Positions 52,201 through 61,071 of a stretch of DNA of 64,000 nucleotides are shown here, one piece after another (the stretch's first letter is position 1; the number at the start of each line of letters is the position of its first letter). This stretch comes from Gammaproteobacteria bacterium. Its GTDB lineage: Bacteria > Pseudomonadota > Gammaproteobacteria > Pseudomonadales > Alcanivoracaceae. The DNA is taken from the NCBI GenBank assembly GCA_018067045.1, contig JAGPVL010000009.1:1-64000 (forward strand). Direction: 5' to 3'. The notes under the pieces are model-generated. The model saw only the letters and a program-made list of their open reading frames with translations, was not told the origin of the DNA and searched no databases. The translations under genes and the position numbers were made by a program.

Positions 52201-53145
52201 ATGCATACGCCGACCGTCACCCTGCGCTTCAGCCAAGCGCTGATACAGGCCGCCGCCAAGCTCGGGCTTACGTTCGACTCACCGCCGAGCCACGAACGCG
52301 TACCAATAGACGTGCAAGACACCCTGTGGGAATCGCTCTGCTCACGAGCCAGCGACCCGCTGATCGGCGTTCAATTGGGCATGAATTTACAGGTAGGCCA
52401 TCTTGATGTGGCCGGCCTGTTAGTGATGAGCTGTGACACCTACGGTGAAGCCCTCGACGCACTGTTCGAGTACCTGCCGATCATCGGCGAAGGCGGGGAT
52501 GTACATGTTCGGCATGACGGTGCTGCCGTAGAGTTACATTACACGCCGCGCTTTACCGTGCGCCAAGCGGAGCGCGTGGAGTCCGTACTCAGCGGTATTC
52601 TGCACTTAGGTCGATGGAGTACCGGCGGACGCTTTCAGGTACTTTCCATGCATTTCCAACATGCCCCCCTCGACGACCCCAGTCGTTACCCTGGCTTGCT
52701 AGGCTGCCCAGTGTCATTTTCACAAAGCGGCAACTATCTGCGCTTCGAAAAAAGTGCTCTCGACCTCCCCCTGATTCAAGCGAATAGCGCCGTGCGCGAT
52801 CATCTGCGCGCCCTAGCCGATGAGACCTTGCGCCATCTTGGCGAACAAAGTCTCAGCGCGTCAGTAGCTGAATTAATTTGTCAGCACCCTCGCGCCGGAA
52901 AAGAACGCATCGCCGACCTTCTCGCCATTAGCGGCCGACACCTAACACGGCGCCTCGCTGACGAAGGATTGTCCTTTAAACAGTTGCGGGATCGTGAATT
53001 ATTAAAACTCGCCGAAGCAGGATTGGCTCGCGACGATAAAATCGCCGCCATCGCAGAAGCGTTAGGGTTTTCAGACGAAAGCGCCTTCGCCAAAGCATTT
53101 CGGCGCTGGACCGGGACGTCGCCCGCTCAGTTCCGTGATCGGTAA
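52201..53145 (+). CDS. AraC-family regulator with arabinose-binding-like domain
   Basis: A 314-residue regulator. The N-terminal part (VPIDVQDTLWESLCSRASDP, LGMNLQVGHLDVAGLLVMSC) is of the PF12625 arabinose-binding-domain type; the C-terminal 100 residues hold the double helix-turn-helix: KERIADLLAISGRHLTRRLA and IAAIAEALGFSDESAFAKAF with the final RRWTGTSPAQFR. The ATG at 52201 is preferred, though the AAAAGGA site is about 13 bases away; the upstream TTG frame has no site. It is divergent from the monooxygenase operon and presumably activates it. Confidence 0.88.
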   Translation: MHTPTVTLRFSQALIQAAAKLGLTFDSPPSHERVPIDVQDTLWESLCSRASDPLIGVQLGMNLQVGHLDVAGLLVMSCDTYGEALDALFEYLPIIGEGGDVHVRHDGAAVELHYTPRFTVRQAERVESVLSGILHLGRWSTGGRFQVLSMHFQHAPLDDPSRYPGLLGCPVSFSQSGNYLRFEKSALDLPLIQANSAVRDHLRALADETLRHLGEQSLSASVAELICQHPRAGKERIADLLAISGRHLTRRLADEGLSFKQLRDRELLKLAEAGLARDDKIAAIAEALGFSDESAFAKAFRRWTGTSPAQFRDR

Positions 53146-53200
53146 ACAGCAACATCTTCGCCGATAAACAGACTTCCACAGGAGGCCGTGCGACTTGATG

Positions 53201-53228
53201 CTTTGTGGAAGCCTGCTTGCAAGCGAAT
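53201..53228 (+). repeat. Single REP-like unit
   Basis: One forward copy, CTTTGTGGAAGCCTGCTTGC followed by AAGCGAAT, lies in the convergent gap between two AraC genes. A degenerate partner, CTTCCACAGGAGGCC, lies 25 bases before. Confidence 0.6.
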
Positions 53229-53289
53229 GGCGCAAACAAATACCGCGAAGACAATCACAGCAAGCAAAGACAAAAAGAATGGTGAGGCT

Positions 53290-54186
53290 TTATGAAGAGC
53301 GCACGACCTTCAGCTGACCCAACATTCCAATCGCGGATGGCATGGCATCAAACATTTCACGGGCGGTACGCAATAAGTGCGGCTGATCATAGAAACCCGA
53401 CAGCGCCGCCAGCTCAGCAAACTGCATGCCGGGCTTCCAGCAATACAACGCCTGCTGCATTTTTAAGTGAGCTAAATAACGGCGCATAGTGACGCCCATT
53501 TGTTGACTAAACAAATGCGTTAAACGCGAACTTGATAATGACGTCAACACTGCCAATTCAGCCAACTCTAAACGCTCAGGAAGGTTGTCGCGCAACCAAC
53601 CGCAAACTTGTTGCACACGCTCATCTAACACCGTGCAATCCGCTTGATCGGTCGCTAACGTTTGCAGCCATCGTTGCGCCGCCACAATGTCAGCGGCCTG
53701 CACGGCATCTTCCAATGTCTGAATATCAAGCTGCCCTGCTGATAACGGCATAAATTCGGAGCCACCCAACGCCGTCACCAAATGACGCCACATTGGCTCA
53801 TCGGGGTCCATATGAACAACCAACGTGCGGCCATCACCGCTATCCAGTGCTTGCTCAACTTCGGGCGCCACAATCGCCCCAGCCAATCGATGCCACTGGC
53901 CAGATATTTCAATATCCAAAGGGCCATCTAATCCGAACAGCAACGACGCCGCGACATGTTTGTGACGGCGATTGTGGATGCCGTTACTCAACAAAAGCCA
54001 ACGACCGGGCCATAAAAATATCGTGCCCTGTATCACCGAGTTAGTATTTTTCGATAGAGGAGGCGTTAAAGAAGTACTGGATAGAGGCGGCGCTGATAAT
54101 GACGCCAAGGAAGGGTCTTCAGCAGAGAGGTTTTGCCGTGTGGTGTCCTTTACGTGTTTCCCAGATTTCGTCGCTGACTTTTTCAC
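53290..54186 (-). CDS. AraC-family transcriptional regulator
   Basis: A 298-residue protein with a cupin-like or unknown N-terminal sensor and a C-terminal AraC DNA-binding domain (residues about 195-295). Helix-turn-helix 1 reads LELAELAVLTSLSSSRLTHL and helix-turn-helix 2 reads MQFAELAALSGFYDQPHLLR. The N-terminal 50 residues are Ser, Pro and Lys rich and probably disordered. Start is a GTG at 54184-54186 with a weak ribosome site; no other in-frame start fits. It is not closely related to the other AraC gene and its target is not evident. Confidence 0.85.
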   Translation of the reverse strand: MKKSATKSGKHVKDTTRQNLSAEDPSLASLSAPPLSSTSLTPPLSKNTNSVIQGTIFLWPGRWLLLSNGIHNRRHKHVAASLLFGLDGPLDIEISGQWHRLAGAIVAPEVEQALDSGDGRTLVVHMDPDEPMWRHLVTALGGSEFMPLSAGQLDIQTLEDAVQAADIVAAQRWLQTLATDQADCTVLDERVQQVCGWLRDNLPERLELAELAVLTSLSSSRLTHLFSQQMGVTMRRYLAHLKMQQALYCWKPGMQFAELAALSGFYDQPHLLRTAREMFDAMPSAIGMLGQLKVVRSS

Positions 54187-54291
54187 CGAATCATCACTCG
54201 CTCACTCGCCGATCGCGCCTAACCTGTTGTACCCCACCTTGCGCGGAATGACTACAGGGGGCACAACCGTTCGAGCTGACGAGCGTTAACG

Positions 54292-54786
54292 CTAATGGGG
54301 CAACGCGTGACGGGTGCGAATACCCAGTTTCGCGGCAATCTCCACCGAAACAAAAACCGGACCGACCAGTAAAAACACGAGGTCATCAGCAAAGCTTGGT
54401 TTCTTACCTTCCACCTTATGGCCATAAACCTGCACAGCCCAAGCAATCACCCACGTAATCACACTAATCCAGAGCAACGAGCCGCCGAAACGCTCAATGG
54501 CCACCACACCCGCTACCGACAACGCAAACCACGCCACCATCAACACAAACGTCGCGATCGATAAACGCAAATAGAATACGCCGGCCAACACACCCAGGGC
54601 CGTCGCCCCATTGACCCAATAAGCCACATTCGCTTCCAGTCCGAGCCACTGCCCAAGCGGCACCAACCACAACAACCCCAAGCTGGAAAAGAAAATTGCG
54701 GGCACACACACAAAGTGCACCAACTGATTAATCGGATTGCGGTGGCTTTCGCCATACGCGTCGAGAAACTGCCCTAGCGTGCGCAT
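54292..54786 (-). CDS. Mpo1-like (DUF962) membrane protein
   Basis: A 164-residue protein with four or five helices. The family signature is the N-terminal YGESHRNPINQLVHFVCVP, carrying the conserved histidines H15 and H24, and the C-terminal WAVQVYGHKVEGKKPSFADD with a third histidine. Yeast Mpo1 is an iron-dependent dioxygenase acting on 2-hydroxy fatty acids; bacterial members are probably related in chemistry, though this one is untested. No ligand partner is adjacent, except an enoyl-CoA hydratase 150 bases upstream on the same strand. Confidence 0.85.
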   Translation of the reverse strand: MRTLGQFLDAYGESHRNPINQLVHFVCVPAIFFSSLGLLWLVPLGQWLGLEANVAYWVNGATALGVLAGVFYLRLSIATFVLMVAWFALSVAGVVAIERFGGSLLWISVITWVIAWAVQVYGHKVEGKKPSFADDLVFLLVGPVFVSVEIAAKLGIRTRHALPH

Positions 54787-54939
54787 AACGGCACTCCTTT
54801 ATATTGTTTCTGAAGGATTTCTTTTATACGCCACAACATCAGCGTGTTTTAACGCATCGAATACAGCCAGTCTAGGACAGCAAAGAGCAGCGGCCTTGTA
54901 CTGAACGGCTACCGTTCACGCTTAGCGACGCGCTCATGA

Positions 54940-55803
54940 CTACTTTAACGGCGGCGTCGGCCAAAATGGTGTCTCTGGCATGTCTTCAGATACTTTGGCG
55001 GTAAACACCGGATCACGCTTCTCTAGGAATGCCCCAAAACCATCACGACCGTCCATGCGCTCGCTGGTAATGTACATCAAACGCGAATCCACCTGATGTG
55101 CATACATAGGGTGATCAAATGTCGGGTTACGCCACAACATCTTACGCGCCAAGGCCACCGATGTCGGAGCGCTTTTACGCATCAGCTTCTCCGCCAACGC
55201 GTAGGCCGCGTCCAACACCGATTCCTTCGGATGGATGCTTCTAATCAAGCCCGCCGCATGCCCTTCTTCCGCAGTAAAGATATCACCGGACATTACCCAC
55301 TCTAGCGCCTGCTGCATCCCCACTACACGGGGCAAAAACCAACTGGAACACGCTTCCGGCACAATGCCGCGCTGACTAAACACAAAGCCGAGCTTTGCCC
55401 CCGCTGACGCGATACGGAAATCCATGGGCAGCGTCATGGTGATGCCAATCCCCACTGCCGCGCCATTAATCGCGGCAATTACCGGCTTATCGCTGTCATA
55501 CAGCGCCAACGACAACTCGCCACCGGAATCACGAATTTCTTCAATATTGAGCTGCTCTTCTTGCGGAATATCATAGCCAAAAATATTGCCTTCAGGACGC
55601 ACCAATTCCATACCGGCACAAAAGGCTTTGCCCTCACCGGTCACCACGATGACACGCACGTCATCATCCGCATTAGCTCGCGCTAACGCATCGAGCATTT
55701 CGTCTTTCATGCGCAATGTCCACGCATTCATCCGCTCGGGACGGGACAGCGTGATCGTGAGAATACGATTTTCGACGCTATACCGAATGTCTTGATATTC
55801 CAT
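54940..55803 (-). CDS. Enoyl-CoA hydratase/isomerase family protein
   Basis: A 287-residue crotonase. It has the oxyanion hole segments GEGKAFCAGMEL near residue 62 and AAINGAAVGIGITMTLPMDF near residue 115. Residues SQRGIVPEACSSWFLPRVVG hold the usual catalytic glutamate region, with Glu in PEACSSW. Start at 55803 where GGAAGG lies 5 bases before the ATG; a longer frame from 55878 is unsupported. It hydrates or isomerises an enoyl-CoA; it may belong to fatty-acid oxidation. Isolated, with no operon partners. Confidence 0.9.
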   Translation of the reverse strand: MEYQDIRYSVENRILTITLSRPERMNAWTLRMKDEMLDALARANADDDVRVIVVTGEGKAFCAGMELVRPEGNIFGYDIPQEEQLNIEEIRDSGGELSLALYDSDKPVIAAINGAAVGIGITMTLPMDFRIASAGAKLGFVFSQRGIVPEACSSWFLPRVVGMQQALEWVMSGDIFTAEEGHAAGLIRSIHPKESVLDAAYALAEKLMRKSAPTSVALARKMLWRNPTFDHPMYAHQVDSRLMYITSERMDGRDGFGAFLEKRDPVFTAKVSEDMPETPFWPTPPLK

Positions 55804-55908
55804 GGTCCTTCCCGCCTCTTTATTCTTAATTCGGTTTGAGCTTAACCTCGCGAAACTAGGCTCAGGTTTGCTTGGCAAGATTAAGGTCTCACTTAATATC
55901 TTGCGTCA

Positions 55909-57150
55909 TTAACCCACTAGCCACGCACACGTTACGCTTGCCAATACGCACCATGCCACAACTGAGAGTGCAGACCAACGCCAAACACATAACAGTACAA
56001 ATCCTACCAAACCAATAACCAGATCAAACACATTGACTATGGCCGACACAAAAATGGGATCGTAAAGTGCTGCCGCAAGCAATCCAACCACCGCAGCATT
56101 TACCATCGCGATGGCGCTCGCTGCTGCCGAATTCGCTGCAATCATTCGCCAAAATGGCAACGCCGCGCCGATCAACAAGAAACCCGGTAAAAACATAAAC
56201 ACGAGTGCAACTAACGCCCCCATCCATGCACTCTGGCCCGTTGCAATAAGCCCACCGAGATACGCCGAGAAGGCGAACATCGGCCCCGGCATCGCCTGTG
56301 ACGCACCGTAGCCAGCAAGAAACGATTCTTTGCTGACCCAACCCGTCGTCACCACCGAATCCTCCAGCAACGGCAACACAACATGCCCGCCACCAAATAC
56401 CAACGCCCCAGCTTGATAAAAAGCATCCGCCACCGACAACAAGCCCGCTTCGCTGGAAGCCAGCATCGGCAAACCAATAAGCAACAGTACAAACAACAAC
56501 ATCAACGCACTGGCATGGCGCACGCCATAGTGAAGATTAAGTACCTCGACATGCCCCGGCTTCGCTCCGTCGAGCGCCATCGCATGCAGCTTAATAGCGC
56601 CTCCGAACTTGTATAAGCTCACGCCAACTAACGCACCGCCGCCAACAACAAACAACTGCATCGAAGAGTTTTCAGCAACAAGCAATACACCCGCTGCCAG
56701 CACGGCGATCAATCTCCGCGGCCAATCTGGGCACAGTTTTTTCGACATTCCCAAAACCGCATCCGCCACCACCGCGAACGCAACAATTTTTAATCCGTGG
56801 ATGGCCGCCTGCGCCATCTGCCCAGACAATAACGGCATAAACCATGCAAACGCCATTAACAACAAAGCAGATGGCAACGTAAAGGCTATGAACGCAGCAA
56901 TTGCACCGAGCCAACCGGCCCGCAACAAACCCAAACTAAAACCCAACTGACTGCTCGCCGGTCCCGGCAAAAACTGGCAGATCGCCAAAAGCTCGCCAAA
57001 CTGAGCATCCGTTAGCCAGCCCCGTCGCTCGACCAATTCTTTACGAAAGAACCCAAGGTGAGCCATCGGCCCACCAAACGACGTTAGCCCAAGTTTTAAA
57101 AACACAACAAAGACGTCAAAGGCGCCGTCCTTAGTGGAAGCTTTATCCAT
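55909..57150 (-). CDS. chrA: Chromate transporter ChrA
   Basis: A 413-residue membrane protein, the long form with two CHR domains. The first domain has LTSFGGPMAHLGFFRKELVE and the CQFLPGPASSQLGF motif; the second has GALVFGGGHVVLPLLEDSVV and YGASQAMPGPMFAFSAYLGG. The double GGPxxH/GGGHVV and PGP patterns are diagnostic of the CHR family. It exports chromate; other members may handle different anions. ChrB or a regulator is not next to it. Confidence 0.93.
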   Translation of the reverse strand: MDKASTKDGAFDVFVVFLKLGLTSFGGPMAHLGFFRKELVERRGWLTDAQFGELLAICQFLPGPASSQLGFSLGLLRAGWLGAIAAFIAFTLPSALLLMAFAWFMPLLSGQMAQAAIHGLKIVAFAVVADAVLGMSKKLCPDWPRRLIAVLAAGVLLVAENSSMQLFVVGGGALVGVSLYKFGGAIKLHAMALDGAKPGHVEVLNLHYGVRHASALMLLFVLLLIGLPMLASSEAGLLSVADAFYQAGALVFGGGHVVLPLLEDSVVTTGWVSKESFLAGYGASQAMPGPMFAFSAYLGGLIATGQSAWMGALVALVFMFLPGFLLIGAALPFWRMIAANSAAASAIAMVNAAVVGLLAAALYDPIFVSAIVNVFDLVIGLVGFVLLCVWRWSALSVVAWCVLASVTCAWLVG

Positions 57151-57185
57151 TACCCCGTTACACCTATCCTAGCTGGCTGCCGAAC

Positions 57186-57590
57186 TTACGTTCCCAAAAA
57201 ACGTGATTTCACATGATCGCTTGGCAACAAACACAACTCTCTACGGCCAAACAATGCATAACGATGCCGTGCAAATAATCTGTATAAATAATCTCGCAAG
57301 AATAGCGGGATGAACTTCAATACGCTTAGAACAGGCCAAGGCCAGGTTAAGTCTTTCACTATTTCAAACGCTGCAGAAGAAAACACATAACATTGACCCT
57401 TCTTAATCAGCAAAATCGTATCCATGCTTACACTATCAATATTATATTTCTCCATTATCTGAGCGGCTACGTTACTTTGCATGGCGGCAAAGACAAAAAT
57501 GGCCTGCGGATCTCGCTTAATGATGAAGTTCACTGCACCGTGGCAGAAATTGCACTCTCCATCAAATATCACCACATGCCGGTCACACAT
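57186..57590 (-). CDS. DCC-family thiol-disulfide oxidoreductase-like protein
   Basis: A 134-residue DUF393 protein with the defining DxxCxxC at D10-C13-C16 (VIFDGECNFCHGAVN), a RDPQAIFVFAAMQSN segment and a C-terminal YRLFARHRYALFGRRELCLL helix. The family has a thioredoxin-like fold and is proposed to act in thiol-disulfide exchange, but no physiological role is settled. The start is fixed by ATGTGTGACC with no strong ribosome site. It sits between chrA and the small membrane gene. Confidence 0.88.
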   Translation of the reverse strand: MCDRHVVIFDGECNFCHGAVNFIIKRDPQAIFVFAAMQSNVAAQIMEKYNIDSVSMDTILLIKKGQCYVFSSAAFEIVKDLTWPWPVLSVLKFIPLFLRDYLYRLFARHRYALFGRRELCLLPSDHVKSRFLGT

Positions 57591-57627
57591 AAATGTTCTT
57601 CTTTAAATGTCTATTTAATTTAAGGCA

Positions 57628-58176
57628 CTAATTAGTGCGATCAGGCCCTAAAGATCGCGATTTATCCGCAGGAGAAATTTGCTGAGCCATACGCTGCTTA
57701 TCTCGGATTTTCTGCACCTTCTCCTCGAAACTTTCCTGCTCTTTAAGGCGGTGAGATTGTAGACCCTGGCGCAACCCCAGCATTCTTAAAGTATGCGCCG
57801 CCAACGCAGCCAAAAAGCACAACACCCACACAACAGAGCCTAAGACTAATCCAGCTGATATGCTCTGCGTGACAAATGCCACATAAACTCCCGCGACAAC
57901 GGAAAATAGCATGTTGGGTAGAAAACGCTTTTCCGCACCGGATAGCGCCCCAAACACAAAGCCCATCATTACAGCGAATGCAGCGCACACATACGCTTTA
58001 AGCAACGGAGAATCGAACAGCGCGGACAGGTAATCCGCCTTCTGGGCAGGCTCAATGCCTGACTGAACAAGAGTAAACCAACCAACGGCCATGAAAGGGT
58101 GCAACACCTCCCCCGCAAAGCTAATTGTCGATAAACAAACTACGCCTACTATTGCAGACTTTAGCCTTTGACTCAC
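57628..58176 (-). CDS. Small membrane protein of unknown function
   Basis: A 182-residue protein with four hydrophobic helices (LKSAIVGVVCLSTISFA, VCAAFAVMMGFVFGALSG, FSVVAGVYVAFVTQSIS, LVLGSVVWVLCFLAALAAHT) and a charged C-terminal tail likely to form a coiled coil (HRLKEQESFEEKVQKIRDKQ). Not recognised. It precedes the DCC gene by 37 bases on the same strand, so co-transcription is likely. Confidence 0.65.
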   Translation of the reverse strand: MSQRLKSAIVGVVCLSTISFAGEVLHPFMAVGWFTLVQSGIEPAQKADYLSALFDSPLLKAYVCAAFAVMMGFVFGALSGAEKRFLPNMLFSVVAGVYVAFVTQSISAGLVLGSVVWVLCFLAALAAHTLRMLGLRQGLQSHRLKEQESFEEKVQKIRDKQRMAQQISPADKSRSLGPDRTN

Positions 58177-58453
58177 ATCTTCCTCCGCTTCAACGGCGCT
58201 TAACGTTTGCTCGCGCTGCGATGCAACTATCGAGACTAGTAATACGCCTTAAACTAATTCACTCTCGCAATCATGCTTGTGGGAAAATCACCCCTTACAC
58301 GCCGCCTCACCCTGGGAGCCTTTGAATAGCTCATTGTGCACTTTGGCTTTTCGGCTCTTACTGGCTCCACACACGACTCGCAAACCAATATTCGTTAATA
58401 CCGAAAAGCACTATACAGACCATCCCGCGTACCAAGCGTAAAAGGAAAGCACC

Positions 58454-59470
58454 ATGAAAGCAGTAGGATTAACCGAATATTTGTCCATTGATGACAAAAA
58501 CAGCTTACGCGATATCGAACTATCAATGCCGGTTGCCGCGGGCCGAGACATATTGGTGAAGGTTAAAGCTATCTCTGTAAACCCTGTGGACACGAAGGTA
58601 CGTAGCCCAAAAGATGTGACCGAAAAAACACCGCGTATTCTTGGCTGGGATGCTTCCGGTACGATCGTCGCCGTGGGCGAATCGGTCACGGCGTACCAAA
58701 TCGGCGACGATGTGTTTTATGCCGGCGACATAACCCGCCCTGGCTGCAATGCAGAATTTCATTTGGTGGATGAGCGTATAGTCGGCCATAAACCTTCCAC
58801 CCTTTCTCATGCAGAAGCGGCCGCGCTCCCCCTAACAAGCATTACCGCTTGGGAAGCATTATTCGACCGACTTCGTATCAAAGAATCAGACAGCACCGAT
58901 AATCGTAAGAGCATTCTGATTATTGGCGGCGCCGGTGGCGTAGGCTCTATTGCCATTCAATTGGCAAAGAAGATTGCCGGCTTAACAGTCATCGCCACCG
59001 CCTCACGAGAAGAAACAATCAGTTGGTGTAAGGACTTGGGCGCGGACCTAGTGGTAAATCATCGCAACAACCTCCTAACCGAACTCAGTGCAATAAAATA
59101 CCCTACTGTTGATTATATCCTGTGCCTAAACGATACCGACGGCCATTGGTCGGCAATGTCTCAGCTGATTACACCTCAGGGAACGATCTGCACTATTGTC
59201 GAAAATCAGCATCCATTAGACATGAGTGAACTGAAAACCAAGAGCGCCACATTTGTGTGGGAATTCCTGTTTACGCGATCAATGTATCAAACCGACGACA
59301 TGGCGTCGCAACGGGACCTATTAAACAATATCTCAAAGTTGATAGATGAGGGAATATTGCGCACAACCCTAACGCAAACGTTTACCCCTATTAATGCAGA
59401 GAACCTTCGCAACGCGCATGGCATAGTTGAGAAAGGGAAATCCATTGGCAAGATCGTGATTGCCAACTAA
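58454..59470 (+). CDS. Zinc-less alcohol dehydrogenase/quinone reductase-like protein
   Basis: A 338-residue medium-chain dehydrogenase. The N-terminal GroES-like domain (ILVKVKAISVNPVDTKVRSP, RILGWDASGTIVAVGESV) is followed by the NADPH-binding GGAGGVGSIAIQLAKKIA near residue 156. The family's catalytic zinc cysteine and histidine are not seen, which places it with zinc-independent quinone oxidoreductase/ZADH members. AAGGAAAG lies before the ATG. Its 3' end meets a perfect palindrome that should be its terminator. Substrate unknown; carbonyl reduction is likely. Confidence 0.9.
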   Translation: MKAVGLTEYLSIDDKNSLRDIELSMPVAAGRDILVKVKAISVNPVDTKVRSPKDVTEKTPRILGWDASGTIVAVGESVTAYQIGDDVFYAGDITRPGCNAEFHLVDERIVGHKPSTLSHAEAAALPLTSITAWEALFDRLRIKESDSTDNRKSILIIGGAGGVGSIAIQLAKKIAGLTVIATASREETISWCKDLGADLVVNHRNNLLTELSAIKYPTVDYILCLNDTDGHWSAMSQLITPQGTICTIVENQHPLDMSELKTKSATFVWEFLFTRSMYQTDDMASQRDLLNNISKLIDEGILRTTLTQTFTPINAENLRNAHGIVEKGKSIGKIVIAN

Positions 59471-59574
59471 AACGCCGCTAAATAACTCCCCGCCCGCTCG
59501 GAGCAACTTCGACAAGATAGGCGCCTTGTAAGAACGCCGCTGCAAAAAGCCCTAGTGGCTAAGATAGTCATATC

Positions 59575-59606
59575 AAAGATTCGCTTGCAAGCAAGCGAAT
59601 CTTTTT
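59575..59606. terminator. REP-derived bidirectional terminator
   Basis: AAGATTCGCTTGC and GCAAGCGAATCTT form a perfect 13-bp stem around a two-base AA centre, followed by TTTT. The core GCTTGCAAGC is the REP-like unit, and the T run on the right suits the plus-strand dehydrogenase; on the minus strand the AAA-rich left side gives a weaker run for doeC. Confidence 0.85.
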
Positions 59607-59634
59607 CCAGCTCGGGAAGGCTTTGAGTCATTCG

Positions 59635-61020
59635 CTATAAAGCAGGGCCCACCCAAATCTGTTTCGCGTTTACAAATTCCTTAATCCCATGCGGTCCTAA
59701 TTCTCGTCCGTAGCCGGAACGCTTAATGCCCCCACTTGGTAAACGCGGATCAGTTTTAACAATACCGTTTACCGAAACCTGGCCCAACTCCATTCGCCGG
59801 GCTATCGCTTCGCCTCGTGCTGATGTGGTCCATACACTTCCCGCCAAACCAAACTCTGAATCATTCGCTATTTTGAGCGCATGCTCATCATTGTCGGCCT
59901 TCATAACCACCGCAACCGGGCCAAATGTTTCTTCGCAACCTGCCGCCATATCATTGGTGACATCGACCAGTAACGTGACGGGATAAAAGTACCCGTCGCC
60001 TTCCGGAAGAGCGCCGCCCAATAAACAGCGAGCCCCCTTTTTTACACTCTCTTGCACCTGACGGTGAAGAGCCTGGCGGAGATCATCACGTGCGATAGGC
60101 CCAACATCTGTCGTTTCATCTGCTGGGTTACCCATTTTGAGCGCCGCAAGCGACGCACGCAGCAGCTCAACAAATCGATCATAAACCGGCGCTTCGACAA
60201 TAATACGCTTAGCCGCTATGCACGATTGTCCTGCGTTAATCATGCGAGAAATCGTTACCGTTTTCACCGCTGCCTCTATATTGGCGTCTGCCAAGACAAT
60301 ACAGGGATCTGATCCACCTAATTCCAGCACCGCCGATTTAATTTCTGACGCGGCTACCGCAGCCACCTTCGCACCGGCAAGACTTGAGCCGGTGAAAGAC
60401 ACAGCTTGAACACGCCGATCACGAATAACGCTTTCAACCTGTTCATTGGCTAATGGCAAATTTTGCATTACGCCCGGCGGCGCTCCCACTGCGTCGAAGG
60501 CACCAATAATCGCTTTAGCGCAACCGGATACATGCGGATCATGCTTCATCAAACAAGTATTCCCCGCCATCAATGCTGGGGCGCAGAATCGAAACGCCAA
60601 CCAGAACGGCGCATTCCACGGCAAGATACCAAGTACGGCACCAAGGGGCTGATATTGAACATAGCTATGTTGGGCGTCGGAATTAATGGATTCCGTCGCC
60701 AAATAGGATTCGGCATGACGTGCATAATGTTCCGCGCACAGCGCCGCCTTATTAACTTCCGCGCGCGCTTCTTTGATCGGCTTTCCCATTTCCAATGTCA
60801 TGATAGGCGCTAGCGTCTCGACGTTTTCACGCATATAACTCGCCACCGCCAATAATAAGTCGCCCCGTTCAGCAAAGGTCAATTCTTGCCACGCTGGAAA
60901 CGCTGCGACGGCTTGCCCCATGACTTGTTCTAAATGCAGTGCATCCAGTGGCGGCGTTTTACTGATAATCTTTCCGTTGGTGGGATCGGTCGCAACTAAT
61001 GCCTCTGGTATCGCTGACAT
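59635..61020 (-). CDS. doeC: Aldehyde dehydrogenase of ectoine degradation (DoeC)
   Basis: A 461-residue NAD(P)-dependent aldehyde dehydrogenase of the succinate-semialdehyde type. The motifs are LPWNAPFWLAFRFCAPALMA near residue 130, FTGSSLAGAKVAAVA, ELGGSDPCIVLADA with the catalytic Glu, NAGQSCIAAKRIIVE with catalytic Cys near residue 268, and the C-terminal SGIKRSGYGRELG. In the doe operon it oxidises aspartate-semialdehyde to aspartate, the last step of ectoine catabolism; that role rests on the operon, because sequence alone would only give an SSADH-like enzyme. Confidence 0.88.
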   Translation of the reverse strand: MSAIPEALVATDPTNGKIISKTPPLDALHLEQVMGQAVAAFPAWQELTFAERGDLLLAVASYMRENVETLAPIMTLEMGKPIKEARAEVNKAALCAEHYARHAESYLATESINSDAQHSYVQYQPLGAVLGILPWNAPFWLAFRFCAPALMAGNTCLMKHDPHVSGCAKAIIGAFDAVGAPPGVMQNLPLANEQVESVIRDRRVQAVSFTGSSLAGAKVAAVAASEIKSAVLELGGSDPCIVLADANIEAAVKTVTISRMINAGQSCIAAKRIIVEAPVYDRFVELLRASLAALKMGNPADETTDVGPIARDDLRQALHRQVQESVKKGARCLLGGALPEGDGYFYPVTLLVDVTNDMAAGCEETFGPVAVVMKADNDEHALKIANDSEFGLAGSVWTTSARGEAIARRMELGQVSVNGIVKTDPRLPSGGIKRSGYGRELGPHGIKEFVNAKQIWVGPAL

Positions 61021-61071
61021 ATCTGTCTCCTATCAAGGGACCCATCGAAGATGAATTTGAATAACGGCATC

